Notes: generated by a model from the sequence alone, not told the origin. DNA of 25,265 bases from JADHZC01 sp964409505 (GCA_964409505.1 CAYPDK010000028.1:1-25265); one strand, 5' to 3'. Counted from the stretch's first letter, positions 15,522 through 24,281 are shown. Program-made: numbers and translations.

Positions 15522-18197
15522 CTAAACACTTGCCAATTTTTTAGTGACAAAAGATAACAGATTATCATTTAATATATATTGTATTTCTATATCCGTGTAA
15601 ACTTCTAAAATAGCACTAATATCACGTACATTATCTCCTTTTCTAATAACACATATTATTTCCTTTCTAGGTTTTAAATCGCTATCAAGTCCTAAAATAT
15701 CTATTTCCTCTTCCCCTGAAAGATTTAATTCACTTAAAGAAATGTTCTTCAGAGTAATAGGAAAAACTCCCATTCCTACTAAATTAGACCTATGAATACG
15801 CTCAAAACTCTCAGCGATAACGGCTCTGACCCCAAGAAGCTTAGTTCCTTTAGCAGCCCAGTCTCTTGAAGAACCAGTCCCATATTCAGCTCCTCCAAAA
15901 ATAACTGATGGAACATATCGTGCTTTATAGTCCATAGCTACATCAAAAATATACTGAGTTTCCTTAGTAAATAGGTTTACAGAAAACCCTCCCTCTTTAC
16001 CTTGACACATTTTATTGAGTATTCTAATATTTGCAAAAGTTCCTCTAATCATAACCTCATGATTTCCTCTCCTTGAACCATAAGAGTTAAAGTCTTTTTC
16101 TGCAACATTGTGTTCCTGCAAATATTTAGCTGCAGGAGACATTATCGAAATGTTTCCTGCAGGAGATATATGATCTGTTGTTATAGAATTACCTAAAATA
16201 GCCAATATTTTAGCAGATCTAATGTTTTCTAAAGATTGATTTTCTTTTTTAATATTTGCAAAATAAGGAGGGTTTTTTATATAAGTACTATTTGGATTCC
16301 AATTAAAAATATCTGACTTAGTAGTCTTAATTTTCTGCCAATTCTCATCTCCTAGGAAAATATCCTTATATTTTGCTAAAAAAACACTTTTCTTAACACA
16401 TTTTTTTACATAAAAATTAATTTCTTCTGTTGAAGGCCATAAATCCTCAATAAAAACCTCTCTTCCATCTTGCAAAGTCGTTATAGGAGCATTTGTAACA
16501 TCTATATTAACACTCCCAACAAGAGCATATAAAACTACTAAGGGAGGAGATGCAAGATAATTTGCTTTGACTACTGGATGTATTCTACCTTCAAAATTTC
16601 TATTTCCAGATAAAACAGATGCAACGACTATATTATTCTCCTTAACAACTTTCTCAAGTTCCGGATCAAGAGGACCAGAATTACCTATACAAGTAGTGCA
16701 TCCATATCCAACAAGATTAAATCCAAGCTGATCAAGATATGTATCAAGTTTTGCTTTCTCTAAATAATCAGTTACGACTTTTGAGCCAGGTGCAAGAGAA
16801 GTTTTTACCCAAGGCTTTACCTGAATCCCTGATTCAACAGCCTTTTTAGCAATTAAACCTGCCGCAATCATAACGTAAGGATTAGATGTATTTGTACAGC
16901 TAGTAATAGCAGCTATTACTACATCTCCATTTTTAATAGAATAGCCTTTAGATTTAAGCATATAATTATTATGTTCTTGTCTTGAGCCCTTAGAAGAATT
17001 CTTTTCTAAAAGAAATTGTATGAAATTTTCTTTCATGTCCTTGAGCAAGACCAAATCTTGAGGCCTTTTAGGCCCAGCTAAAGATGTATCAACTAGAGCA
17101 AGATCTACTTCTAATACTTGACTATATAATGGCTCCTTGTCTAACTCAAGCCAAAGACTTTGATGCTTACTATATTTCTCTACAACATCTACCAAATGCT
17201 GTTCACGACCTGTAAGTTTAAAATATTCCAAAGTTTCCTGATCCACAGGAAAAAACCCACAAGTAGCTCCGTACTCTGGAGCCATATTAGATATAGTAGC
17301 TCTATCTGCCAAAGTAATCTCTCTGACCCCCTCACCAAAAAATTCTACAAATTTATTTACAACATTTTGTTCTCTTAACAGTTTAGTAATAGTCAACACA
17401 AGATCTGTAGCAGTAATTCCGGGTCTTAACTTCCCAAATAGTCTAACACCAACAACTTCAGGTAAGATCATAGGTATAGGCTGGCCAAGCATCGCAGCCT
17501 CTGCCTCAATTCCTCCAACTCCCCATCCAAGAACCGCAAGAGAGTTGACCATAGTAGTATGACTATCAGTACCTACTACCGTATCCGGATATAAAAATTC
17601 TTCAGATTCAGAATTTACCTTATTCCAAACTATTTTAGCTAAATATTCGATATTCACTTGATGACAAATACCCATGCCAGGAGGAACTACTCTAAAATTA
17701 TTAAAATTATTTTGTCCCCATTTCAATAATTCATATCTTTCTGTATTTCTTTCAAACTCTTTTTCTACATTTTTAGAAAAAGCAGTATTATTAGCATAAA
17801 AATCTACTTGTACAGAGTGATCTACAATTAAATCTACAGGAATTAGAGGATTAATTTTTTTAGGAATCGATCCAATAGAGACCATGGCATCCCTCATAGA
17901 AGCAAGATCTACAATTCCCGGTACACCGGTCAAATCTTGCATCAAAACTCTTGAAGGATAAAAATTAACTTCTTTATTACATGATTTCTTTTCAATCCAT
18001 TCCTTAAAATAAAATAATTTATGAGGCTCTTTATTTGTTCTAAGAACATTTTCAAACATAACCCTTAAACTATATGGTAAAAGCCTCAACTCGAATCCTA
18101 CTTTTTTTGCTGCTACTGATAAGTCATATAAAAAATATTTTTTGTTACCTATCTCTATATTTTTTATACAAAAATCATTAAACTTCTCTTTGAACAT
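15522..18197 (-). CDS. acnA: Aconitate hydratase (AcnA/IRP1 type)
   Basis: Aconitase interconverts citrate and isocitrate in the TCA cycle. The 891-residue length matches AcnA-type enzymes. The [4Fe-4S] cysteines lie in ITSCTNTSNP (about residue 435) and GYGCTTCIGNSGP (about residues 502 and 505). The N-terminal domain has VVGTDSHTTMVNSL and the C-terminal swivel domain has GGAEYGTGSSRDWAAKG and RIHRSNLVGMGV. A GAGAG ribosome binding site lies just upstream of the ATG. The gene is divergent from ccmA across a 111-base gap, and ccmB follows 63 bases downstream. Confidence 0.97.
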   Translation of the reverse strand: MFKEKFNDFCIKNIEIGNKKYFLYDLSVAAKKVGFELRLLPYSLRVMFENVLRTNKEPHKLFYFKEWIEKKSCNKEVNFYPSRVLMQDLTGVPGIVDLASMRDAMVSIGSIPKKINPLIPVDLIVDHSVQVDFYANNTAFSKNVEKEFERNTERYELLKWGQNNFNNFRVVPPGMGICHQVNIEYLAKIVWNKVNSESEEFLYPDTVVGTDSHTTMVNSLAVLGWGVGGIEAEAAMLGQPIPMILPEVVGVRLFGKLRPGITATDLVLTITKLLREQNVVNKFVEFFGEGVREITLADRATISNMAPEYGATCGFFPVDQETLEYFKLTGREQHLVDVVEKYSKHQSLWLELDKEPLYSQVLEVDLALVDTSLAGPKRPQDLVLLKDMKENFIQFLLEKNSSKGSRQEHNNYMLKSKGYSIKNGDVVIAAITSCTNTSNPYVMIAAGLIAKKAVESGIQVKPWVKTSLAPGSKVVTDYLEKAKLDTYLDQLGFNLVGYGCTTCIGNSGPLDPELEKVVKENNIVVASVLSGNRNFEGRIHPVVKANYLASPPLVVLYALVGSVNIDVTNAPITTLQDGREVFIEDLWPSTEEINFYVKKCVKKSVFLAKYKDIFLGDENWQKIKTTKSDIFNWNPNSTYIKNPPYFANIKKENQSLENIRSAKILAILGNSITTDHISPAGNISIMSPAAKYLQEHNVAEKDFNSYGSRRGNHEVMIRGTFANIRILNKMCQGKEGGFSVNLFTKETQYIFDVAMDYKARYVPSVIFGGAEYGTGSSRDWAAKGTKLLGVRAVIAESFERIHRSNLVGMGVFPITLKNISLSELNLSGEEEIDILGLDSDLKPRKEIICVIRKGDNVRDISAILEVYTDIEIQYILNDNLLSFVTKKLASV

Positions 18198-18241
18198 AAA
18201 ATTTCTCTCTTTTTCTGATTAAATATAGTTAATAAATTAAT

Positions 18242-18250
18242 ATTATAACA
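18242..18250 (-). promoter_or_regulatory. Extended -10 promoter of acnA
   Basis: Read on the - strand this is TGTTATAAT, a perfect TATAAT preceded by the TGn extension, about 45 bases before the acnA ATG. No good -35 is seen, which extended -10 promoters do not need. Confidence 0.5.
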
Positions 18251-18308
18251 CAAATTAATTAACTTTATTGTTATATTGAGTAATTGATGTACCAAATTAT
18301 GTTAAATT

Positions 18309-18938
18309 ATGCTTTCATTTCATTCTTTATCTTTAAAAATAGAAAAACACTTACTATTTCAAAATTTTTCTATCACTTTCTTACCCTCTAGTGTAATATT
18401 TATTACAGGGAAGAATGGGGCAGGAAAGTCTTCTCTTTTAAAAACGATAGCAGGCATCCAATTCCCATCAAAGGGCTCTCTTACATATGGGAAGGATAAT
18501 ATACCAATATCTAAAATAGCACAACCATATTGCACATATATACCCCATTCTCTTGGTATAAAGCTAGAATTTACAGTAAAAGAAACAATAATGTTTTGGA
18601 CTCAAATATATGATGTCTCAAAGAAACATATAGATTATCTCATTTCTTCTTTTAATTTAGACTACATTTTAAGTTGTACTGTGTCTAAATTATCACAGGG
18701 AAATATTAAGAAACTTGTTTTACTAAGGCTTAGCCTCTGTAATACTCCAATATATCTATTAGATGAAATAGAAGTAAACTTAGATCTTGAAAATCTTAAA
18801 CTACTCACAAACATAATAGAGTCTAAAATAGAGCAAAAAGCTTTAGTGATTTTAGCAACAAATAATACTCCTTTCATAAAAAATTACCAAGAAATTCATA
18901 TCTGTAAAGATTTACAAAAAATACACATCAAAGAATAA
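18309..18938 (+). CDS. ccmA: Heme exporter ATP-binding protein CcmA
   Basis: CcmA is the ATPase of the CcmABC(D) complex that releases heme-loaded CcmE during cytochrome c maturation. The 209 residues match CcmA rather than longer transport ATPases. Walker A is GKNGAGKS (residues 34-41), the signature is the variant LSQGN instead of LSGGQ, and Walker B is PIYLLDEIEVNLD, where the usual Pro after the Glu is Ile. The GSLTYGKDNIPI and CTYIPHSLGIKLEFTVKE stretches fit the subfamily. The gene stands alone on the + strand, divergent from acnA and convergent with frr; ccmB is 2.9 kb away on the - strand. Another small ABC ATPase is a weaker alternative. Confidence 0.83.
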   Translation: MLSFHSLSLKIEKHLLFQNFSITFLPSSVIFITGKNGAGKSSLLKTIAGIQFPSKGSLTYGKDNIPISKIAQPYCTYIPHSLGIKLEFTVKETIMFWTQIYDVSKKHIDYLISSFNLDYILSCTVSKLSQGNIKKLVLLRLSLCNTPIYLLDEIEVNLDLENLKLLTNIIESKIEQKALVILATNNTPFIKNYQEIHICKDLQKIHIKE

Positions 18939-19050
18939 TAAAAAATTCTTTCTTTTCTTGACTATAAAATCTCTTTACAAAAAGATAGAATTTACGTTTA
19001 TTAAAAATACCCCCTTATAAGATATTTAACAATATTTGTTACAAAATAAA

Positions 19051-19629
19051 CTAAATAGTACTTATTTCTTTCTTTTTTAGATCTAATTTTTGATCTACTT
19101 TTTTAATAAAATCATCCAAAATCGATTGAATCATATTAGATTTAGTATACATATCATCTTTTGAAATTTTTCCTTCTTTTTGCATCTTTTTAAGAAAACC
19201 AATCTTTTCTGTTCTTATATTTCGTAAAGAGATTTTACTTTTTTCTGAGTACTTCATAGCTATCTTAAGTACTTCTTTTCTTCTTTCTTCTGTAAGAGGA
19301 GGTAACTGAATATGGATTACCTGCTCTGATGAGGTAGGATTAAGTCCTAAATTAGAGTCAATAATAGCCTTTTCAACACCTTTAACTAAATCTTTGTTCC
19401 ATACCTTAATTGAAAGAGACCGACCATTTGGAATAGATATATTTCCTATCATAGAAATAGGCATTTTCATTCCATGATCATTAACTAAAATTGAATCAAC
19501 AAGATTTGTAGACGCTCTCCCTATTCTTAAACCACTTAACTCCTTATCAAAAACTAGCAATGTTTTTTCCATTTTGCTAACAACATCACTCCTTATTAAA
19601 GAAAAATCCTGTACTTCTATTGTTCCCAT
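19051..19629 (-). CDS. frr: Ribosome recycling factor
   Basis: RRF splits the post-termination ribosome together with EF-G. The product contains the family motifs LRIGRASTNLVDSI near residue 35, SIPNGRSLSIKVWNKDLV, and PPLTEERRKEVLKIA, and ends in the long C-terminal helix LDDFIKKVDQKLDLKKKE. At 192 residues it is slightly longer than E. coli RRF (185) because of the N-terminus. pyrH, the common neighbour of frr in many bacteria, is not beside it. The gene is convergent with ccmA. Confidence 0.95.
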   Translation of the reverse strand: MGTIEVQDFSLIRSDVVSKMEKTLLVFDKELSGLRIGRASTNLVDSILVNDHGMKMPISMIGNISIPNGRSLSIKVWNKDLVKGVEKAIIDSNLGLNPTSSEQVIHIQLPPLTEERRKEVLKIAMKYSEKSKISLRNIRTEKIGFLKKMQKEGKISKDDMYTKSNMIQSILDDFIKKVDQKLDLKKKEISTI

Positions 19630-19670
19630 ATACTGATTTATTCTACATTTTTCTATCTAAATAAAGCTGC

Positions 19671-19679
19671 ATTCTAACA
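19671..19679 (-). promoter_or_regulatory. Extended -10 promoter of frr
   Basis: On the - strand this reads TGTTAGAAT, a TGn-extended -10 hexamer one base from consensus, about 42 bases before the frr ATG. The -35 side (TTTACT, 17 bases upstream) is a weak match. Confidence 0.4.
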
Positions 19680-19724
19680 CATTACATAATAAAAGTAAAA
19701 AACATATTTTACTTCTTATTAATA

Positions 19725-19757
19725 AGTCAGTCGATAGTCAGTCGATAGTCAGTCGAT
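19725..19757. repeat. Three perfect tandem copies of the 11-mer AGTCAGTCGAT
   Basis: Copies lie at 19725-19735, 19736-19746 and 19747-19757 with no mismatch, and each unit starts with AGTCAGTC, itself a doubled tetramer. The block lies in the divergent gap between frr and sco1. It could be slippage DNA or an operator array with one site per helical turn. Confidence 0.9.
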
Positions 19758-19836
19758 CTCATTTTTTTAGTTAGTTTGTCTGCCCTTCTTGAACTCTCTT
19801 TAGCACTCTATTTTCAAGTAAGACACAAGTAATAAA

Positions 19837-19865
19837 TTGACATATTCTTGAATATATAATATATA
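19837..19865 (+). promoter_or_regulatory. Possible promoter of sco1-fmt-dciA
   Basis: A perfect TTGACA (19837-19842) is followed after 17 bases by TATATA (19860-19865), within a run of alternating A and T that also holds a TATAAT at 19855 with too short a spacer. The leader to the sco1 ATG would be about 105 bases. Confidence 0.4.
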
Positions 19866-19977
19866 TGTATGGCAATACATTATTCAATAGTAAAATAACA
19901 TTTCAAGGTCAAAAATCAACTTCTTTGAAATTGAGATATAAATTCTAGTGATAAAATAATTTAAAGTATTTGTTAAT

Positions 19978-20616
19978 ATGTCCTCTTCCAGAAAAGCTAC
20001 AAAAATAATTTTAATTACAGGTGTTGTTATATGTTGTATTTCTCTTCTAATAATCTTATTTTATGATCTACCCAAAAAGAACCTTGCAGGAAAAGGTTCT
20101 CCTATTAAAGAAGGAGAAGAAGAATCTAATATTGGGGGTGAATTTACTTTAAAAGATTTTAATAATAATGTCTTTCACAGTTCTTCTCTTGAAGGGAATT
20201 TAAGCCTTTTATATTTCGGATTTACCTATTGCCCAGACATCTGTCCTAATTCCTTAGATAAATTAGTCTCTGTCACAGATACCTTAGCAAATTATGGCAT
20301 ACATCCAACTGTTGTGTTTGTAACTATCGACCCCAAAAGAGATACTCCTGAGGTATTGAGAGAGTATTTGGGTAATTTCAATATCAATTTTTTAGGACTC
20401 ACAGAAACACAAGACAAAATAGATGAAGTAGCAAAAATGTTTAAGGTCTATTATTCAAAAATTCAAGAGGCAACCTCTGAAGAAGGTGAAGTGGATTATA
20501 TGATGGATCATACAGCGTTTATATATTTACTCAATAAAAAAGGAAAATATGTAAAACATTTCTATTATGATACAAGTGCAGAAGAAATTGTAGAACACAT
20601 ATTACTCAATAAATAA
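19978..20616 (+). CDS. SCO1/SenC/PrrC family copper chaperone
   Basis: SCO proteins hold copper and help build the CuA centre of cytochrome c oxidase; some act as thiol-disulfide reductases. The product has an N-terminal membrane anchor (about residues 9-29) and a thioredoxin-like periplasmic domain. Its copper ligands are C85 and C89 in FTYCPDICP and H178 in MMDHTAFIYLL. VTIDPKRDTPEVLREY is another family hallmark. Length (212) is normal. It is the first gene of a compact + strand run, with fmt starting 22 bases after its stop. The oxidase genes are not in the window. Confidence 0.93.
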   Translation: MSSSRKATKIILITGVVICCISLLIILFYDLPKKNLAGKGSPIKEGEEESNIGGEFTLKDFNNNVFHSSSLEGNLSLLYFGFTYCPDICPNSLDKLVSVTDTLANYGIHPTVVFVTIDPKRDTPEVLREYLGNFNINFLGLTETQDKIDEVAKMFKVYYSKIQEATSEEGEVDYMMDHTAFIYLLNKKGKYVKHFYYDTSAEEIVEHILLNK

Positions 20617-20638
20617 CTGTAAAAAGAATAACATTTTT

Positions 20639-21550
20639 GTGAAAATAATCTTCATGGGAAGTACTGACTTCTCTATTCCTCCTATGAGATCTATAATAGA
20701 CTCAGGAACTCACGAACTTGTAGCCCTGTTTTGCTCTCCTCCAAAAAGATCTGGAAGGGGAATGCATATAAAAAAAAACCCTACTCACGAGTGTGCTTTA
20801 GCATATAATATACCTACATATACTCCTAAAACATTAAAAACACCCGAAATAATAAAACTTATTCACAAAATAAAGGCAGAAATAATAGTAGTATCCTCCT
20901 ATGGGTTAATTTTACCCAAAGAAATTCTAAATTGTAAAAGATACGGCTGTATAAATATTCACCCCTCGCAATTACCAAAATATAGAGGCCCCTCTCCCAT
21001 ACAGGCTACAATCATGAATCATGAAAAACAAACTGCTGTATGTATAATAAAGATGGAAGAAAAAGTCGATACAGGAGACATAATCTTACAAGAAATTTTC
21101 AATATCTCCGAAAAAATAGACTTTCCATCTTTGAGTCAAGAATGCGCCCAAAGAGGAGCAAAGCTTTTACTAAAAACTCTAGACAATATATCAATATTGA
21201 CTCCTATTCCCCAAAATATAGAAGCAACTTATACTAAAAAATACACAAAAAAAAACATCTCTATAGAATGGAATAAAGAAACAGCCTTTTCTATAGACGC
21301 AAAAATAAGAGCCCTAAAACCAAAAATATATTTTGGGATCTCTTATAAAAATAAATCAATAAAAATTATCCACTCAAAGCCCCTTGCAATAAAAAGTAAT
21401 CATTTGCCAGGAACGGTATTTGTAGATATAACTATAAGTAAAAATCTATTAGTTTCTACTCCAAATGGACTTCTAGAAATCATAGAACTTCAACCAGAAA
21501 ACAAAAATATTATATCAGCACAAAGTTTTTTAAATGGACTAAAAAATTAA
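20639..21550 (+). CDS. fmt: Methionyl-tRNA formyltransferase
   Basis: Fmt formylates initiator Met-tRNA using 10-formyltetrahydrofolate. The catalytic residues are N107, H109 and D144, in CINIHPSQLPKYRGPSPIQA and KMEEKVDTGDII, close to the E. coli numbering (N108, H110, D146). The start is a GTG at 20639; the next in-frame ATG (20654) would cut into the first beta strand (KIIFMGSTDF), so GTG is preferred. The 303-residue length is slightly short but complete, with a weakly conserved C-terminal tRNA-binding domain. The gene usually next to fmt, def, is absent; the downstream neighbour is dciA, one base after the stop. Confidence 0.95.
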   Translation: MKIIFMGSTDFSIPPMRSIIDSGTHELVALFCSPPKRSGRGMHIKKNPTHECALAYNIPTYTPKTLKTPEIIKLIHKIKAEIIVVSSYGLILPKEILNCKRYGCINIHPSQLPKYRGPSPIQATIMNHEKQTAVCIIKMEEKVDTGDIILQEIFNISEKIDFPSLSQECAQRGAKLLLKTLDNISILTPIPQNIEATYTKKYTKKNISIEWNKETAFSIDAKIRALKPKIYFGISYKNKSIKIIHSKPLAIKSNHLPGTVFVDITISKNLLVSTPNGLLEIIELQPENKNIISAQSFLNGLKN

Positions 21551-21551
21551 C

Positions 21552-21887
21552 ATGAAATCCATACATAATACAACACAAAAGTTTCTCAAGAATATTTTTA
21601 TAAAAAAAGATCCGCTTTTAGGGGAATTATTACTCAATTGGAACAAAATAGTAGGAAAAGAATTATCCAAAAATACATATCCAGTCAAAATCTTAAATTT
21701 AAGCTCAATCAATTCCGGCTCCCCTGGTCCAACTATAGAAGAAAAATCTAAAATATTACTGATAGCTGTCCCTATAAATTCTCTCGTAACAAAAATATAC
21801 TACAGTCAACCTCGTATTTTAGAGAGAATTTCTGTCTTTACAGGAAATACCTCAATAAAAAAAATTAAAATCGCCAAAGACCTTTAA
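21552..21887 (+). CDS. dciA: DciA family replicative helicase loader (DUF721)
   Basis: DciA helps load the DnaB helicase in the many bacteria that lack DnaC/DnaI. The 111-residue product has the DUF721 pattern: LLLNWNKIVGKELSKNTYPVKI, then a beta strand ILLIAVPINSLVTKI, the helix YSQPRILERI, and the final strand IKKIKI. Homology is weak at the sequence level, as is usual for the family, but the order and spacing of these elements fit. The ATG lies one base after the fmt stop, indicating coupled expression. There is no N-terminal extension. Confidence 0.75.
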   Translation: MKSIHNTTQKFLKNIFIKKDPLLGELLLNWNKIVGKELSKNTYPVKILNLSSINSGSPGPTIEEKSKILLIAVPINSLVTKIYYSQPRILERISVFTGNTSIKKIKIAKDL

Positions 21888-21941
21888 TCTAAAACTTCTC
21901 ATGGTGTATTCTCAAATATTTTTCCAATCTGATTTGAAGTT

Positions 21942-21970
21942 TTGAAAATAGTTACTATATATATTAGTAT
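21942..21970 (+). promoter_or_regulatory. Possible promoter of htpG
   Basis: TTGAAA (21942-21947) and TAGTAT (21965-21970) are 17 bases apart, about 60 bases before the htpG ATG. No convincing sigma32 -10 element (CCCCAT-type) follows, so heat-shock control is not visible here. Confidence 0.35.
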
Positions 21971-22029
21971 TATGGATACAAATTCTATATCGAATCATGA
22001 ATTGTAAAATTTCACTTAGGTAAGGTTAT

Positions 22030-23919
22030 ATGCAAGAAAAAAGAAAATTTACTGCTGAAGTAGATAAAGTACTTAGTTTAATGATTAATTCTCTTTATAC
22101 AAATAAAGAAATAGCTATTAGAGAATTAATTTCTAACGCTTCTGATGCTTGTGACAAGGCGCGATATGAGTCACAAGTAAAAAATGTTCAAAATGAGGAT
22201 TTTTCTGACCTAAAAATTACTATCTCAATAGATAAGGATGAAAAAAATCTGTCCATAAGAGATAACGGAATTGGGATGGATAAAGAAGATCTAGCGAAAA
22301 ATCTAGGAACAATAGCAAATTCAGGAACACAGGAGTTCTTAAAAAATCTGCAAGGAGACAAAAAAAAAGACAGTCAATTAATTGGACAATTTGGAGTAGG
22401 TTTTTATTCTGCTTTCATGATAGCAGATAAAATAACTGTTACCTCAAAAAAAATTGGAACAGACAAAGCTTATATTTGGCATTCTGATGGATCTGGAGAA
22501 TATTCTATTTTAGATGAAGCAGATCCCAATTTTACAAGAGGAACTGAAGTAAAACTACATATCAAGGAGGATCAAAAAAAATTTCTTGAATTTTTTCATA
22601 TAAAACATCTGATACAAAGCTACTCAGATCATGTACATTTTCCTATCTTCTTCACTGAAAAAGATAAGGATGACGTAAAACTTAATGCCTCATCTGCCTT
22701 GTGGTCAAAATCAAGCTCTGAAATAGACCAAAAAGACTATAATGAATTCTATAAAAAAATTGCACATGACATGAAAGATCCTTGGATTACGATTCATTAT
22801 AAAAGCGAAGGAGCACTCTCCTTTACAAATCTCCTGTTTATTCCTTCAGAAAAACCGTTTGACCTAATTTATTCTCATGAAATCAAAAATAGAATTAAAC
22901 TTTACGTAAGGAAAGTCTTTATCACTGAAGAAAATTTAGATATTATCCCAAATTACTTAAATTTTGTAAGAGGAATAGTAGACTCAGAAGATTTACCACT
23001 TAATATAAGCAGAGAAACACTCCAACATAATGCTCAAATAAGTAAAATAAAAGCTTCTATTACAAATAAAGTGCTCTCTGAGCTTAAAAAGAAAAAAAAT
23101 TCTGAATTTGTAGAATATCAAAAATTTTGGAATATTTTCGGAGAAATTATTAAAAGCGGATTAATACAGCAATTTAACGAAGAAGAAAAAAATAAAATTT
23201 TAGAATTATCTCTCTTCAATAGTGCAATTCATAAAAAACTAATCTCCATAGAAGAATATATTGCTTCTATAAAAAATGAAAAAAAAGAAATATATTATCT
23301 GATAGGAGATTCATTAGAAGAACTCTATAGCAATCCTCAAATAGAAGGATTTTTAGACAAATCTATAGATGTTTTACTTTTAACTGATAAAGTTGATAAT
23401 GAGTGGGTAATAATCAATAAATACAAAGAATTTGAATTCAAATCTGTAACAAGAAGTAATATAGATCTTGATACTGTAAAATCGGATACTAAAAAAGATC
23501 AAAAAGACAAGAAGAGCGATTTAACAACCCAGGACGAGGCCCATAATGAAGAATTAATAAAGTCTTTTAAGAATGAATTAGGGGAAAGAGTAAGTAGCGT
23601 AAAAATTTCCAAAAAACTAACTAGTAGTCCAGCATGTCTCTCAGTTGATGAGAAAGCAAGTTATGATATAAAATTAGAATCACTTTTAATATCTCATGGA
23701 CATTTAAAAAAATCCTCTTCTAAAATATTAGAAATAAATCCTAATAATAATCTAATAAAAAAAATAGATAAATATTTAAAGCTTGAAAATTCTGACAAGG
23801 AAAAGGCTAAGGAATTAATTAACTTAGTCTATGATCAGGCCTGTATAATAGTTGGAGTACCAATTCAAAACCCCAATGCTTTTGTAAAACGCCTAAATTC
23901 TATGTTAGATTTGATTTAA
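22030..23919 (+). CDS. htpG: Chaperone protein HtpG (bacterial Hsp90)
   Basis: HtpG is the ATP-dependent Hsp90 homologue. The N-terminal GHKL ATPase domain has the Bergerat-fold motifs ELISNASDACDKARY, DNGIGMDKEDL and GQFGVGFYSAFMIADK. The middle domain has LPLNISRETLQHNAQISKI, typical of the family. A Lys/Asp-rich stretch (about residues 482-505, SDTKKDQKDKKSDLTTQDEA) joins the middle and C-terminal dimerisation domains. The 629 residues compare with 624 in E. coli. A purine-rich AGGTAAGG lies just before the ATG. It is preceded by a 142-base gap, so it is probably a separate transcript from dciA. Confidence 0.97.
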   Translation: MQEKRKFTAEVDKVLSLMINSLYTNKEIAIRELISNASDACDKARYESQVKNVQNEDFSDLKITISIDKDEKNLSIRDNGIGMDKEDLAKNLGTIANSGTQEFLKNLQGDKKKDSQLIGQFGVGFYSAFMIADKITVTSKKIGTDKAYIWHSDGSGEYSILDEADPNFTRGTEVKLHIKEDQKKFLEFFHIKHLIQSYSDHVHFPIFFTEKDKDDVKLNASSALWSKSSSEIDQKDYNEFYKKIAHDMKDPWITIHYKSEGALSFTNLLFIPSEKPFDLIYSHEIKNRIKLYVRKVFITEENLDIIPNYLNFVRGIVDSEDLPLNISRETLQHNAQISKIKASITNKVLSELKKKKNSEFVEYQKFWNIFGEIIKSGLIQQFNEEEKNKILELSLFNSAIHKKLISIEEYIASIKNEKKEIYYLIGDSLEELYSNPQIEGFLDKSIDVLLLTDKVDNEWVIINKYKEFEFKSVTRSNIDLDTVKSDTKKDQKDKKSDLTTQDEAHNEELIKSFKNELGERVSSVKISKKLTSSPACLSVDEKASYDIKLESLLISHGHLKKSSSKILEINPNNNLIKKIDKYLKLENSDKEKAKELINLVYDQACIIVGVPIQNPNAFVKRLNSMLDLI

Positions 23920-23926
23920 GAAAAAC

Positions 23927-24142
23927 TTAAAAGTAGTTGCTATTGCGCATAAAGGGTGAAAAAAAATTTCTCCCTTTATCTTCTTCGTCAAAGAGATTTA
24001 AATTTCCCTTCTTCAAAACACGATATTTTTCTAAAAAATAGCCATTAAAAATAAGCTCCTTCCCTTCAAATACATAAAAACTTTTCTGAAGACTAACCTT
24101 TTTTAATCTATAAGCACAATTTTGTAGTGTTATATAATAACT
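23927..24142 (-). pseudogene. 71-codon open frame without a start codon, possible decayed small gene
   Basis: Read on the - strand, codons from 24142 down to the TAA at 23927-23929 are open for 71 residues and look protein-like, for example KSFYVFEGKELIFNGYFLEK and NLNLFDEEDKGRNFFSPF. There is no ATG, GTG or TTG before that core, and a TGA lies immediately upstream (24143-24145). An ATG in another frame at 24146 begins MKLLYNTTKLCL and hits a stop; one extra base near 24110 would join it to this frame. The product is not recognised. It lies tail to tail with htpG, eight bases away, and contains an imperfect hairpin (ATAAAGGG at 23949 with CCCTTTAT at 23972). It could also be chance. Confidence 0.3.
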
Positions 24143-24251
24143 TCATAAAAATTATATTTTCATATCTTATTTATTGTGTGATTGAATTTATATTAATAAG
24201 AATTATATAATGACTTATTGTTTATATTTTATTAAAAAATCATTAATTTTA

Positions 24252-24281
24252 TCGTATTAACTAAATTCGTATTAACTAAAT
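24252..24281. repeat. Two perfect tandem copies of TCGTATTAACTAAAT
   Basis: Copies at 24252-24266 and 24267-24281 are identical and abut. The core TATTAACTAAAT is the same sequence that lies just upstream of the next ankyrin gene (25111-25122). Confidence 0.9.

Larger units (their letters stand above)
19630..19977. other. 348-base divergent intergenic region between frr and sco1
   Basis: No gene is seen. It holds the frr promoter candidate (19671-19679, - strand), a triple 11-bp tandem repeat (19725-19757) and a possible sco1 promoter (19837-19865). The remainder is AT-rich sequence without clear structure. Confidence 0.6.

Noticed and set aside
17160..17378. 72-codon open frame on the + strand within acnA
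   Set aside because: It is antisense to a conserved part of aconitase.
18939..19050. Bidirectional terminator between ccmA and frr
   Set aside because: Only a mismatched ATCTCTTT/AAAAGAT pairing is seen, too weak to call.
19725..19757. Short CRISPR array
   Set aside because: The 11-bp units abut with no spacers, so this is a tandem repeat and not CRISPR.
21040..21237. 65-codon alternative frame within fmt
   Set aside because: It overlaps conserved Fmt residues in another frame and looks like an Arg/Ser/Tyr-rich shadow.
21890..22029. Sigma32 heat-shock promoter for htpG
   Set aside because: TTGAAA is present, but no CCCCAT-like element lies at a suitable distance.
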